64,000 nt of DNA from Erysipelotrichaceae bacterium (GTDB lineage Bacteria > Bacillota_I > Bacilli_A > Erysipelotrichales > Erysipelotrichaceae): contig JAFRKI010000014.1 in NCBI GenBank assembly GCA_017431825.1, positions 62,001-126,000 on the forward strand, read 5' to 3'. Numbering within the stretch: position 1 is the first letter of the stretch; every line of letters starts with the position of its first letter. Position numbers and translations under genes: made by a program. Below the pieces are notes generated by a model, which saw only the letters and a program-made list of their open reading frames with translations, had not been told where the DNA came from and searched no databases. This document shows positions 25,094-34,814 of this stretch, in pieces.

Positions 25094-26587
25094 AATAAAT
25101 TTTCATTAAGAAGGAATGCGTTTATTGTATTTGCAGTACTTGTTTTGATCCTTTTTGCATATATGACCTATCAGACACCATTGGCCGGTGACGACTGGGG
25201 ATATGCTTTGAACGGCATGAAAGGTGATCCTCTGAGTCAGGCTTTTCTTTTCTATAAGACCTGGAGCGGACGTTTCTTTTCTGAACTGTGGGGTTTTATC
25301 GTAGCGCCTAACAAATGGCTGTGGAACATTCTGAATCCCTTACTGTTTGCTTCGATATTCATTTATATCTTCTTACTGACAGACAGAAACAAAGAGAACG
25401 GCTTGCTGATCTCTCTGCTGATTTTCACGATGATGATCAACGTCAGCGGGGAACTGAGAATGGAAACATACAGCTGGATAATGGGTTCAACTTATGTGGT
25501 TCCTCTGGCGCTTTCGCTTCTGTATTTTGTGATAGTGTTCAGATATTATGATTTCCTTAAGAAGATGCCTCTTGTTTTGAAGATAGTCAGCTGTCTGATA
25601 TGTTTCTATATCGGATTGACGATGGAAAACATCGCCGCCATCATGGTCTTTGCACAGCTGTTGCTGATTGTTTATTACTATATTGAAAACAGAAACATTC
25701 CTGTTTTTATGATCATAAACACGCTTATGAGTCTGGCATGTTTTATCATCATGAGATCGTCGCCGGGATCGGTTTACCGACTACTGAGAGATCATGCACA
25801 ATTCAACAGTCTTCCTTTACTCGACAAGATCTTCCTGAATATGCCTGCTTTCATCAATTACAGTTTTGTGGAACACAAGATGACGATCGGTATTTTTGCA
25901 CTGGGTCTTTGCGGTCTTGTGTTCTTTAAAGAAAAAAACAGAAAACTCAAATGGATACTGATCTTTCATCAGTTTACTGCAATACTGCTTTTGTTCTCCA
26001 CGAATATCGGCAGTATCCTTCATAACGGAACGATTAGTGCTCTGAATGATGAAAACAGCCTGTTTATCTGGATATACTGGATCATCTATATCGCCATTGC
26101 CTTTTGGATCATTATCAGAAATATGGAACTCGAAGAGCGGCTGAAGACATTGTTCTTTATCACGATAGGCGGTTCCTGTAACCTGGTAATGCTGGTATCA
26201 CCGATATTCGGTGCCAGATCATCACTGTATTTTGTTTATTTTCTGATCGTTGCTACAGCTTTGATCTATGCTCAGTTCATCCGCAAAGGCAATATCCTGG
26301 TCATTGCCGTTATGTTGGCTTTTACCGGACTGAATGTATTGAGGATCAGGGAATACTATAATAAGTATCGTCTGGTATCACAGATCAACACGGAAAGGGA
26401 AAGTATTATCGAGTATTATAAAGACCACCCGGAAGAAAAAGAGATCTACATCCCGCGGATGCCTATCTACAGCATCCATGCCGGCGATATCGAAGAAGGC
26501 GATGATTATCACTTTGAGACCTTCAAGGCTTATTACGGACTGAATCCTGACGCCAAAGTCATCTTCTACTGGAAGGATTCCTATTAA
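25091..26587 (+). CDS. DUF6056-like polytopic membrane protein (putative glycosyltransferase)
   Basis: A 498-residue protein with about eleven membrane helices. Near the N terminus, TPLAGDDWGYALNGM supplies an acidic DD motif in the first outer loop, as in the DUF6056 and related GT-C families, followed by WSGRFFSELWG. The soluble tail (residues about 440-498) contains EYYKDHPEEKEIYIPRM. Role in surface glycan decoration is inferred from topology and context. The ATG at 25091 is chosen because the longer frame (to 25022) starts upstream of the promoter and inside the preceding terminator. Confidence 0.65.
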   Translation: MNKFSLRRNAFIVFAVLVLILFAYMTYQTPLAGDDWGYALNGMKGDPLSQAFLFYKTWSGRFFSELWGFIVAPNKWLWNILNPLLFASIFIYIFLLTDRNKENGLLISLLIFTMMINVSGELRMETYSWIMGSTYVVPLALSLLYFVIVFRYYDFLKKMPLVLKIVSCLICFYIGLTMENIAAIMVFAQLLLIVYYYIENRNIPVFMIINTLMSLACFIIMRSSPGSVYRLLRDHAQFNSLPLLDKIFLNMPAFINYSFVEHKMTIGIFALGLCGLVFFKEKNRKLKWILIFHQFTAILLLFSTNIGSILHNGTISALNDENSLFIWIYWIIYIAIAFWIIIRNMELEERLKTLFFITIGGSCNLVMLVSPIFGARSSLYFVYFLIVATALIYAQFIRKGNILVIAVMLAFTGLNVLRIREYYNKYRLVSQINTERESIIEYYKDHPEEKEIYIPRMPIYSIHAGDIEEGDDYHFETFKAYYGLNPDAKVIFYWKDSY

Positions 26588-26610
26588 CAGAAAGGTACAG
26601 AATACTATTT

Positions 26611-28470
26611 ATGAAAAAACTTAAACTGCATGTTCTCTTATACAAAGCGATAGGAGCATTGCTGATAGGCCTGTTTGTCTTCTATCTGCAGAAAAGTTAT
26701 TTTTCTGTGCCTAAATATGGCGATCTTCCGGCCTTGATATTCCTGCTGGTGATCGAAGCCGTATTTCTGTTGCTTCCTTATATCGCAGACAAGATCGCTG
26801 CGACCCTTTTGTTGGTGTTGTATACCGTTTACTACATCGGCGAGAAAATGTATTATTTCTTCTTTAAACAATACATTTTCATCAATTCCGCATTCGATCT
26901 GATCGGCGAAGCCAAGGACTACAGCGGTGATTTTTTCAGGAACTTCTCGTCTACGGAAATAATAACGCTGTTACTCCTTGTACTGGTGATCGCTGCTATC
27001 TGGATCATCGGTAGGAAAAAAGGGTACAACCGGCTTTGCATACCTGTCATCATACTCGTTTCACTGATACTGGGAGCAACTTCTTACCTGCTATTAGATA
27101 AAAACAGCAAAAAACTTGATGATGCGTATCTCGATCCTTTCAACAATAACTACACCGATTCCGACCGCTATGTATATGAATCGATACCAAGCAGCGAACA
27201 GTTCGTGGAACTTTTTGGTATCGAGGAATATCTGATGAAGGACCTTGAAAAAAATATTCTGAGGATCTCGGAAGTCAGCGATAAGGAAATAGAAGAAATA
27301 GGCGAATTTTTAAGTCAGAACCTTCCGTATGAATCCAATGAATATACAGGCATCTTTGAAGGCAAACACCTAATCATAATCGAAGCTGAATCGCTTAATA
27401 TGGCTGCCATCAATGAAGATCTTACTCCGACACTGTACCGGCTTTTCCATGAAGGCTGGAATTTCACTAATTTCCTGGCCCCGATGCTTACGGGGTCTAC
27501 AAGTGACGCAGAAGTCATGACCAATACTTCTCTGATCCCGATAAACAAAGGTGAGATAGTGTCTCATAAATACTTTGATAATTATTACCCGACAACGCTG
27601 GCAAAGGGTTTTCTGAAGGCAGGTTATCCAAATGCAATGTCTTACCACACGGGATATTACATGTACTACAGCAGGGACAAATTCTTTCCAAATCTCGGTT
27701 ATGATCCGTTATTCGGTCCAAGCGAACTGACCATTGAATCGGGATCAAGCGATCTGGAAATAGTAAAACCTCTGACATACATAACCATCGGTATGGACAA
27801 GTCATACTCCTTCTGGATCACGTACAGCGGGCATCAGCCTTATACAGCCGATTCAATAGACAAAGAAGGAAACGACAATACCAAAGCAGAATATAAGGAA
27901 TATCTTCAGATAGTAAAGGATTACTATCCAAATCTTAAAGAAGAGGCACAGGTCTACATAGCCAAGAACATTTCACTGGACAAAGCAGTGGAATTCCTGA
28001 TAGCCAACTTCCGCTTTGCGAACAAAATCGATGATTTGGTAATAGTTATTTATGGCGATCATTTTGTCAAAGGCGAATTTGATGAAGATAATATCTATGC
28101 CAACACGGGCAGCACATTCAAGGATACACCGCTGGTAATATATAATTCCACGATAGAAGGAAAGGAAATAAAGAAGTACTGTACTAACATCGATATCTTG
28201 CCTACTTTGTTCAATCTGTTTAACATTGAATATGACAAGAGCACTATCCTGGGCAATGACATCTTCGATGACCGGTATCACGGTTTCAACTTCACGCCAA
28301 GCTGGGACATCACTACAGATGACTTTGCTTATTCTTTGACTAAAGGCTTCACAAGACTCAGCATCAGCGAAGACGAAGCTAAAAAAGAGGTCGAGAGATA
28401 TCAGAAGTATCAGGAGATATCAAACAACATCTTTATTTCCGATTATTTCAATCCTGAAAAAGTTCAGTAA
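26611..28470 (+). CDS. LTA synthase-like phosphoglycerol transferase
   Basis: A 619-residue alkaline-phosphatase-superfamily enzyme. Five N-terminal helices (to about residue 175) are followed by an outer catalytic domain. Metal/catalytic motifs visible are IIIEAESLNMAAI (Glu ligand), the nucleophile Thr in MLTGSTSDAE, and IYGDHF near the C terminus, with SYHTGYYMYYSRDKFF between. LtaS-family enzymes transfer glycerol phosphate from phosphatidylglycerol to a polymer. Whether it makes LTA or decorates a glycan is open. The start is unclear: ATG 26611 has AAAGG 15 bases away and TACTAT only 2 bases upstream, neither ideal. It may be read from the 25079 promoter. Confidence 0.85.
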   Translation: MKKLKLHVLLYKAIGALLIGLFVFYLQKSYFSVPKYGDLPALIFLLVIEAVFLLLPYIADKIAATLLLVLYTVYYIGEKMYYFFFKQYIFINSAFDLIGEAKDYSGDFFRNFSSTEIITLLLLVLVIAAIWIIGRKKGYNRLCIPVIILVSLILGATSYLLLDKNSKKLDDAYLDPFNNNYTDSDRYVYESIPSSEQFVELFGIEEYLMKDLEKNILRISEVSDKEIEEIGEFLSQNLPYESNEYTGIFEGKHLIIIEAESLNMAAINEDLTPTLYRLFHEGWNFTNFLAPMLTGSTSDAEVMTNTSLIPINKGEIVSHKYFDNYYPTTLAKGFLKAGYPNAMSYHTGYYMYYSRDKFFPNLGYDPLFGPSELTIESGSSDLEIVKPLTYITIGMDKSYSFWITYSGHQPYTADSIDKEGNDNTKAEYKEYLQIVKDYYPNLKEEAQVYIAKNISLDKAVEFLIANFRFANKIDDLVIVIYGDHFVKGEFDEDNIYANTGSTFKDTPLVIYNSTIEGKEIKKYCTNIDILPTLFNLFNIEYDKSTILGNDIFDDRYHGFNFTPSWDITTDDFAYSLTKGFTRLSISEDEAKKEVERYQKYQEISNNIFISDYFNPEKVQ

Positions 28471-28471
28471 A

Positions 28472-28497
28472 AAAACAGCTTCTTAAGAAGCTGTTTT
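28472..28497. terminator. Bidirectional terminator, perfect 26-base palindrome
   Basis: Perfect 13+13 palindrome centred at 28484/28485, A-rich on the left and T-rich on the right. It begins 2 bases after the LtaS-like stop and contains the stop codon of the convergent acyltransferase. Confidence 0.9.
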
Positions 28498-29586
28498 AAA
28501 TTTGTTTCTGATAAAAGCGATCACATAGTCTATTAAGATCGGTATGACGATTCCGGCGACCACATATATCAGCAGCGTGAATTCCTGGCCGTGAGGCAGA
28601 AAATAATAGAAGATGTCAGTATGATATAAGGTCTGATCGAAATCCCTGAATACCGGCGTATAAATGCTGATCAGAGAATAAATGAACTTGATCAGGAAGA
28701 AACCCAGAAACTGGTTCATCATGATCGAATAAGTATGATCAGAAACGATATTTATATACTTGCTTTTACCGATGGCTGGTTCTAGAATATGGCAGATCCT
28801 GAACCAGAACAATATACCAAGCAAGCCGTTCAATATCGGCATGATTGGACCGTCAACAAAATCATTGCACCAGGAAGGCAGATAAGCCGGCATCTTCAGA
28901 AGAAAGAACGATATGGCAAGCTTGATTATGAAGATACCGGAAAAACAGACGATATTCGGGATTTTCAGGTCATATTCTTCCAGGTACTGATGATAGAAAG
29001 TGCCAAAGGCATAGAAAGGCAGGAAATACAGAAATCTGACCAGAGCCAGCAGCCATCCGCTATTATATCCCAGGATCGCCAGTTCTATTCCGGCTATCCC
29101 CAGAACCGTATTCAGGATGAAGAATAAATGTTCTGATACTTTGAGCTTTTTAAAGAGATATCTTAAGCAGACATTGTATATCTCGCACATAAGCAGCGGT
29201 ATAAGGAACCAAGCACCCATGTTATAGGCAAACTGATGGCCGTTGATTATCGGTTCGATGAACAACGTCTTCATGGTAAGCTTGCTGCCTAAGTAAAAAC
29301 CTCTGCTGTACATAAAGGAAGCAAACAGTCCGTAGAAGATGTTATAGAAAAATAAAGGAACGATGAATTTTCTTATCTTTTTGAGAAGATATTTACCGAC
29401 GTGGTCAACGGAATCCGTCTGGTAAAAATATCCCGAGGCAAACACGAACAACATGATGTGTAAACCACTTAAAGGGAACCAGTTATCCAGAACATGTATG
29501 GAACCGCCCTGGCAATGTCCGAGTACTACCATAATGATAGCCAGACAGTATAGTATTTTAAAACGGTAATCGGTCTTTCTTCCCAT
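28483..29586 (-). CDS. Acyltransferase family 3 (OafA/NodX-like) membrane protein
   Basis: A 367-residue polytopic protein with about ten helices. The opening YRFKILYCLAIIMVVLGHCQGG carries the conserved early His of acyltransferase 3 enzymes, followed by SGLHIMLFVFASGYFY, which matches the family. These proteins O-acetylate sugars on lipid-linked or exported glycans. The open frame begins with TTG at 29589, but ATG 29584-29586 is the better start and lies seven bases after a -10 element. It is a monocistronic gene, divergent from the 29672 glycosyltransferase. Confidence 0.85.
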   Translation of the reverse strand: MGRKTDYRFKILYCLAIIMVVLGHCQGGSIHVLDNWFPLSGLHIMLFVFASGYFYQTDSVDHVGKYLLKKIRKFIVPLFFYNIFYGLFASFMYSRGFYLGSKLTMKTLFIEPIINGHQFAYNMGAWFLIPLLMCEIYNVCLRYLFKKLKVSEHLFFILNTVLGIAGIELAILGYNSGWLLALVRFLYFLPFYAFGTFYHQYLEEYDLKIPNIVCFSGIFIIKLAISFFLLKMPAYLPSWCNDFVDGPIMPILNGLLGILFWFRICHILEPAIGKSKYINIVSDHTYSIMMNQFLGFFLIKFIYSLISIYTPVFRDFDQTLYHTDIFYYFLPHGQEFTLLIYVVAGIVIPILIDYVIAFIRNKFKTAS

Positions 29587-29623
29587 CAATACAATTTTAC
29601 TACTTGGAAATACTAATTGTCAG
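29584..29623 (-). promoter_or_regulatory. Leaderless promoter for the acyltransferase gene
   Basis: On the minus strand -35 CTGACA 29623-29618, 18-base spacer, -10 TAAAAT 29599-29594, seven bases, ATG 29586. No Shine-Dalgarno site. Confidence 0.62.
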
Positions 29624-29656
29624 AGATTTGTCATATACAGAGAACTGTTGGGTAAA

Positions 29657-29674
29657 TGATATAATTAAAACATG
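29657..29674 (+). promoter_or_regulatory. Extended -10, leaderless promoter for the GT4 gene
   Basis: TGA + TATAAT at 29657-29665, six bases, ATG 29672. No Shine-Dalgarno site. Confidence 0.65.
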
Positions 29675-30832
29675 AGTGATAAACGAAAAAGAGTCCTGAT
29701 CGTCAATGATGAAATGGTCGTGGGAGGTGTTGCCAGAGTCCTCAACAACATGCTTTCGGAGATCGGCGATCTGGATTGTGATATCGATATACTTATCCTT
29801 CATCCTCATGGTGAAATGATGAAAGATATACCGGAAGGCTACAAAATACTGAAGTCGACGCCTTTCTTTGAGGTATGCGATCTGCCGCTCCGCGATGCTT
29901 TGGCATCAGGTAATATAGGGACCATCATAAGAAAAGCAGTCTTCTTCTTTCTGATGAAAACGGGTCTTATCCACCGCTTTATAAAGAAGGAAAGAAAGAA
30001 GATCATTAAAGAACCATATGATGTGGAGGTTGCATATAAGGAGGGCTTCTGCACCGTATTTGTTGCTGACGGTGACAGCAGAAAGAAGATCAACTGGATC
30101 CATGTGGATTATGAAAACAGTAATTATTCAAAGAATCATATGGCCCTGGTCAAAGATGCATTGAGCAGGATCGATGTCAATGTGGCGGTATCGAAAGATG
30201 CCGGAGAAGCCTATAAGCGCGTCTTCGATCTTAAGGAAGACTGCCGGGTAATAAACAATTTCATTGATGAAGAGCTTATCGAAAAGAAAAGCAGAGAAGA
30301 ATATTCCTATCCTACAGACGTTTTCAATATCGTAACGGTCGGCAGACTTCATCCGCAAAAGGCTAATTTAAGAATGATGGAAGTCTGCAGAAGACTTAAT
30401 GATGATGGGCTTAAGTATGATTTCTATATCGTCGGTGACGGCGAAGAAAGAAACGAAATAGAGGCAAAGATCAAAGAATATGGCTTAAGCAATGTCCATT
30501 TAATTGGCTATGATCCCAATCCGTATAAATACATAAAGAACTGTGATCTGTTCCTTCTTCCGAGCCTGTATGAAGGTGTTCCGACTGTCGTTTATGAAAC
30601 GCTGTCTATCGGCAATATCCCGATCGTTTCAACGAAAGTATCAGGCATCAGTGAACAGTTGGGAGACAATGAATACGGCATAATCATTGAGAATAACGAA
30701 GATGCGATCTATCAAAAACTGAAAGAGATCATAGAAGACCCTTCGGTTTTAGATGTTTACCGCAGAAATAAAAAAGAGCTTACCAACAATAAGGTCGCTA
30801 AGAAAAAGATAGATGAACTTTTTACCGGATAG
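29672..30832 (+). CDS. Glycosyltransferase family 4 (GT-B)
   Basis: A 386-residue soluble glycosyltransferase. The N-terminal domain has NDEMVVGGVARVLNNML. The C-terminal nucleotide-sugar domain starts at about residue 205 with FNIVTVGRLHPQKANLRMMEVC and continues with YIVGDGEERNEIEAKIKEYGL, NVHLIGYDPNPYKYIKNCDLFLLPSLYEGVPTVVYE, the standard EX7E-type motif of GT4. It transfers a sugar with retention of configuration to a lipid-linked acceptor in the cytoplasm. It is monocistronic, and converges on 30895-32250 with no obvious terminator in the 60-base gap. Confidence 0.9.
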   Translation: MSDKRKRVLIVNDEMVVGGVARVLNNMLSEIGDLDCDIDILILHPHGEMMKDIPEGYKILKSTPFFEVCDLPLRDALASGNIGTIIRKAVFFFLMKTGLIHRFIKKERKKIIKEPYDVEVAYKEGFCTVFVADGDSRKKINWIHVDYENSNYSKNHMALVKDALSRIDVNVAVSKDAGEAYKRVFDLKEDCRVINNFIDEELIEKKSREEYSYPTDVFNIVTVGRLHPQKANLRMMEVCRRLNDDGLKYDFYIVGDGEERNEIEAKIKEYGLSNVHLIGYDPNPYKYIKNCDLFLLPSLYEGVPTVVYETLSIGNIPIVSTKVSGISEQLGDNEYGIIIENNEDAIYQKLKEIIEDPSVLDVYRRNKKELTNNKVAKKKIDELFTG

Positions 30833-30894
30833 TTTTTATGCTCAATCTGAAAGTTGACTTCAATGTTTATGTAATCCAAGCTAACCCGCTGTGT

Positions 30895-32250
30895 TCACTG
30901 CCTGTCTTTTGCCCTGCTAAATGATGTCATCAGACTAATCAATCCGAACATTATAGCTAAGACAGATACTACGCATGCTTTATTAGTGAACCAGGAATGA
31001 GTCGCAGAATGATTGATCGTTAATGCATACCAAACAGCAGGAATAAAGCCACAAAGTAAATAAGGAAGAATCGTTCTAAAGCAATTATTGGCAGTTGATC
31101 TGTCTTTTTTGATACAACGATAAGAAAGGTATATTATGTATGCAGCAACAATCAATGTGATAGGCGTTTTGAAAAAATCTGCATAGTTTTTTATGGTACT
31201 TGTAAAAGCATTATACTGAATGCCATCTGCTGCTACCGAAGATACCCGGAACATGGTCGCATTAATTGCATCAAGGATCACATTGTTTTTTGTAATTATG
31301 CTGCCTATGATCCACTTTGATATCCACATACCACCGAAGCCTAAGGACCAGCAGAGGCCATTTTTAATTATGTCGCTTAGTTTCTGCTCTAAAGAATCAA
31401 AGTCGGCTAGTACGAGATAGAAAACCAAAGGAACACCGACTGTTGAAACCGGGTAGGTTAACAGATCGAAGAAAGCCGTCGTAATACCGCAGTATAAGAA
31501 GATCATATGTGATCTCTTCTTCAGGTTATCTGTATTTGCTGTTAATAAAGCGATACAAGCTAAAGAAAATACATAGAAGCAAGACGAAAACTGCAGACTT
31601 TTTGCCAACGCTATCGGCATGAGCATGAAATATGCAAGAACGTAAGGTATTATGTACTTTTTAAAGCCTTTCTTAAACAACAGCAGACAGGTAAACGCTA
31701 CGATTGTAAACTGAAGAAAGCCATTTATGAATCTGATCGTCCTGTAGACAAACAGCATCAGTAAAGGCTTTAGAAAAACCAGATATCCATGCCAGTATCT
31801 TGGATAATTCAAAGAACCTGCGAAATCTTTTTTTTCGATGAAATGCAGGACTAGCGTTTTTGATGGATCTTCATTATCTTCTACATAACCCCTGGGAGCA
31901 TTCATGGCATCGACGATTGCCGAGTTCTGATGGTTATGTGCGGCCTCGAGCAGCATTATCGAATCCGTGTAATTATCTAACTGGCTAGTGCAATGATCAG
32001 ATAAAACATAGTAAGATCCTTCCCATTGCATAGTGTATGCAGACAACCCGACATTGTTTTTGATTCTTTCAACGGGTAATGAGTAGACGCCGGTAAGCAG
32101 GATCGTTCCGCAAAGAGCCGATAGAAGAACGTGAAAGATCACTGTTGCTGTTTTCGCTAGAAACGACTTAAATGTTACGTTATGAAATAATTCTTTCGAA
32201 ATGCCCCGGATATCAACCAGGGGTTTTTCTTTTCCATCAACATCATTCAT
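30895..32250 (-). CDS. Unrecognised polytopic membrane protein
   Basis: A 451-residue protein with about ten membrane helices. A long outer loop between helices 1 and 2 (residues about 65-150) holds MQWEGSYYVLSDHCTSQLDNYTDS and the rest has no motif I can assign. ATG 32250 is chosen over GTG 32259 or ATG 32256: an AAAGG site lies at about 32264-32260 and fits ATG 32250 best. It overlaps the end of the ligase-like gene by eight bases, so the two are translationally coupled. Lower GC than its neighbours. Function in the same glycan pathway is inferred from coupling only. Confidence 0.6.
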   Translation of the reverse strand: MNDVDGKEKPLVDIRGISKELFHNVTFKSFLAKTATVIFHVLLSALCGTILLTGVYSLPVERIKNNVGLSAYTMQWEGSYYVLSDHCTSQLDNYTDSIMLLEAAHNHQNSAIVDAMNAPRGYVEDNEDPSKTLVLHFIEKKDFAGSLNYPRYWHGYLVFLKPLLMLFVYRTIRFINGFLQFTIVAFTCLLLFKKGFKKYIIPYVLAYFMLMPIALAKSLQFSSCFYVFSLACIALLTANTDNLKKRSHMIFLYCGITTAFFDLLTYPVSTVGVPLVFYLVLADFDSLEQKLSDIIKNGLCWSLGFGGMWISKWIIGSIITKNNVILDAINATMFRVSSVAADGIQYNAFTSTIKNYADFFKTPITLIVAAYIIYLSYRCIKKDRSTANNCFRTILPYLLCGFIPAVWYALTINHSATHSWFTNKACVVSVLAIMFGLISLMTSFSRAKDRQ

Positions 32251-33814
32251 GATCATCACCTTTCAGATCATGCAACAGTTTACCCAGACATAAGGCCAGC
32301 ACCATACTACAGGTCAGCTTATCCATGGTATGTCCGGATACATAACTTGAGGCAAAGCCGATACAGACGATCATCATCAGAGTTATGTTGAGATAGGTCC
32401 ATTTATTGCATTTATATCCAAGCAAGAGCTTTATTCCGGCACAGGCAGCAAGGATCAGCCAAGGTACAAACAGCAAGACAAAACCGATGTAACCTAAAGT
32501 ATAGGCCTGCTGCACAAAATCCCGCTCGATGAGGATGCCGCCCCACATGTATTCGGAATAACCCATGCCCAGGAGTTTGTCTTTTGCAGTCAGATCGTCA
32601 TGTTTGTAATCAAAGAACAGCTTTTCGATCTGTCTGCCGTTGACTCTTTCTTCCAGAGGATGGTCAAAAGCGAGATCGACCCAAAACTGCGGATCCCAAC
32701 TGTAACTGTAGAAGGTATTGTAGTAAGCAGGCGGAGTCAGGGCGATCAGGAAACTGTATTCATCAAATACCTGAACATAATATTCACGCCATTCATCGCT
32801 CCACTTTTCATATACTCCTTCCTTGATCTTCTGCCGTTCTTCCTTGATGAGATCATCGTGCTGTTTGGTTATCAGGATATCCTGAGAACTGATGAGCTGA
32901 TTCTGAACCGCCGGACATACCGGAATGAAGACGCCGGTCACCACCAGCATGCCGATCAGAAAAAGGGGATAAAACTTCTGAAATCTTTCGGTTTTAAGGA
33001 ACAGCAGAAACAGGTATATCAGCAACATCACAGCCGGTACCAACAAGGCTCCGAAAGTCGCTATCCTGGTCGATAAAACGATCATTGCCAGTGACTGGAT
33101 GAATATCGTGATTCCCAGAAAGATCTTCCTGTTTCTGTTTTCGGCTTTATAAAAGAAATAATACAGCAGCGGTAAAGTAAGAAACAGCAGGATACCGATG
33201 GGGTTTCCTTCTTCAAAGAAGAACTTCGATGCATAGAATCGCGGCTGATGTTCGAGACCGTCGAAAGGCAAAGAGAACCAGGAGAAGAGATTATCGATGG
33301 TCATGCCGGCATATGTCGACATGCCAAAGACGAAGATGTTGGAAAGCAGTATCGGAAAGGAAACCAGATACGCAATTGCGACACTGATTTTTTCCAGAAG
33401 ATCTTCTCCTATCACAGTCAGCCTGAAGACATATACATACAGCAGAGGCAGCAGCAGTGTCAGCAGATAAAATGCCTCTTCCTTTACCGTGAAAGCGTAA
33501 CGTTCCGGCAGCATCATCGCATTGCCTGCCATGAGCTGTCTGCAGTTTTCGACATGAAGAATAAAGAAGGCCGCCAAGACAACGGCATAGATGCCGAACA
33601 TAATAAGGGCTTTCTTTTTATTCTTTTCATAGAAAAGGAAGACCAGGACGACCAGTAAGGGATAGACAAGAAAATTAATGACGGTCGTCAGCCTGGGCAA
33701 GCCGATCCTGCTGAGCGAATCATAAAAAAGGTAGTCCAGTTCAACAAACGGATGCAAGGCTACCAGTGCAAGTATCAGTACGAAGATGTTCTCTTTATTC
33801 AGGATCTTCTTCAT
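32243..33814 (-). CDS. O-antigen ligase/polymerase-like membrane protein, paralogue 2
   Basis: A 523-residue membrane protein closely related to 23467-25047, with the same ordered blocks: HPFVELDYLF, RLTTVINFLVYPLLV, NIFVFGMSTYAG, FSWFSLPFDG, FFEEGNPIGILL, WSDEWREYYVQVFDEY, ERVNGRQIEKLF, LGMGYSEYMWGGILIERDFVQQ. The large polar loop and topology suit a WaaL/Wzy-type enzyme. The start ATG 33814 lacks a ribosome binding site and is six bases from TATAAT. First gene of a two-gene unit with the unknown membrane protein. Confidence 0.7.
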   Translation of the reverse strand: MKKILNKENIFVLILALVALHPFVELDYLFYDSLSRIGLPRLTTVINFLVYPLLVVLVFLFYEKNKKKALIMFGIYAVVLAAFFILHVENCRQLMAGNAMMLPERYAFTVKEEAFYLLTLLLPLLYVYVFRLTVIGEDLLEKISVAIAYLVSFPILLSNIFVFGMSTYAGMTIDNLFSWFSLPFDGLEHQPRFYASKFFFEEGNPIGILLFLTLPLLYYFFYKAENRNRKIFLGITIFIQSLAMIVLSTRIATFGALLVPAVMLLIYLFLLFLKTERFQKFYPLFLIGMLVVTGVFIPVCPAVQNQLISSQDILITKQHDDLIKEERQKIKEGVYEKWSDEWREYYVQVFDEYSFLIALTPPAYYNTFYSYSWDPQFWVDLAFDHPLEERVNGRQIEKLFFDYKHDDLTAKDKLLGMGYSEYMWGGILIERDFVQQAYTLGYIGFVLLFVPWLILAACAGIKLLLGYKCNKWTYLNITLMMIVCIGFASSYVSGHTMDKLTCSMVLALCLGKLLHDLKGDDHE

Positions 33815-33826
33815 ACGATTATTATA
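33812..33826 (-). promoter_or_regulatory. -10 element, leaderless promoter for the 32243-33814 gene
   Basis: Minus-strand TATAAT at 33826-33821, six bases, ATG 33814. No convincing -35 and no Shine-Dalgarno site. Confidence 0.55.
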
Positions 33827-33847
33827 TATTATTTGGTTTGGCAGGTT

Positions 33848-34780
33848 TTAATATATGAGATTGAGAATATCGAAGAAGCTGTGTTTGAGCAGGAAGAAAA
33901 CGACTTTCTGTTTAAGGGAAGGCTTTTTCTTCATTGACCATTCATACCACTTCGGACAGACCCTGTTCAGATGCTCCGCATTGGTTTTGAAATACTCTTT
34001 TCTGGTCTTCTTATCTGTGATCTCCCTGATCCTTAAAGTTGTCATGATCAGGCAGTCATTATAGTAGAAATCAAATAGGGCTTTTTCGTCAGTATTTAGC
34101 TCTTTTTTGAGATTGTTTATGGCTTTATAGATGTCAAAGATCCTCGGGTCTTCACTGTGAGAGATCGAACCGCTGCGCTGAACATAGAAGTATAGAGGCT
34201 CATTCACATAGGAAACATTATTGGCTTTGGCTATCCAGGTCGGAATGGTAGCCAGGTCTTCATACCATAGTCCTTTGATAAATGTTTTATCCTTGAGGAA
34301 CTCTCTTCTATAGATCTTGTTGTTGGCGGAGTGATCGATGAAGATAAGACCAGGATTGTCTTTATAACTGTCGTTCTCCTTGTCCATGGAAACCTTATTG
34401 ACGGCTTCATGGTCATCGTATACATATATCATGTCGAAACATACAATGTCGCTGTCGTTTTTCATGGCCATCTCATATGTCTTTTCCAGTAAAGAAGGAT
34501 CGATGTAATCATCAGAATCCAGCAGGAGGATATAATCTCCTTCGGCTCTTGCCATGCCATAATTACGCGCATCACTCAGACCGCCGTTTTCTTTATGGTA
34601 TATCTTAAAACGCTTATCGTTTCCGATAACGGCTTGTGCGGCCTCAACAGAGCGGTCTTTTGTCCCGTCATCTATTATCAGGCACTCAAAATCTTCAAGA
34701 GTCTGGCTCTTTACCGATTCGAGACATTTGGTAATGTAGCGTTCCACATTGTAAACAGGAATGACGATCGAGAATTTCAT
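33848..34780 (-). CDS. Glycosyltransferase family 2 (GT-A)
   Basis: A 310-residue GT2 enzyme: FSIVIPVYNVERYITKCLESV, LIIDDGTKDRS, NGGLSDARNYGMARAEGDYILLLDSDDYID (metal-binding DSDD). Residues about 110-310 are helical with a GLWYEDLATIP block that recurs in several GT2 paralogues here. Inverting transfer of a sugar to a lipid-linked or teichoic-type acceptor is expected. TATAAT at 34799-34794 ends 13 bases before the ATG, and only a weak AAAGAAG lies between, so a leader of about 6 bases is predicted. Confidence 0.88.
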   Translation of the reverse strand: MKFSIVIPVYNVERYITKCLESVKSQTLEDFECLIIDDGTKDRSVEAAQAVIGNDKRFKIYHKENGGLSDARNYGMARAEGDYILLLDSDDYIDPSLLEKTYEMAMKNDSDIVCFDMIYVYDDHEAVNKVSMDKENDSYKDNPGLIFIDHSANNKIYRREFLKDKTFIKGLWYEDLATIPTWIAKANNVSYVNEPLYFYVQRSGSISHSEDPRIFDIYKAINNLKKELNTDEKALFDFYYNDCLIMTTLRIREITDKKTRKEYFKTNAEHLNRVCPKWYEWSMKKKPSLKQKVVFFLLKHSFFDILNLIY

Positions 34781-34814
34781 ATATTACTTCTTTATTATAT
34801 TAAAAACCCGTTTA

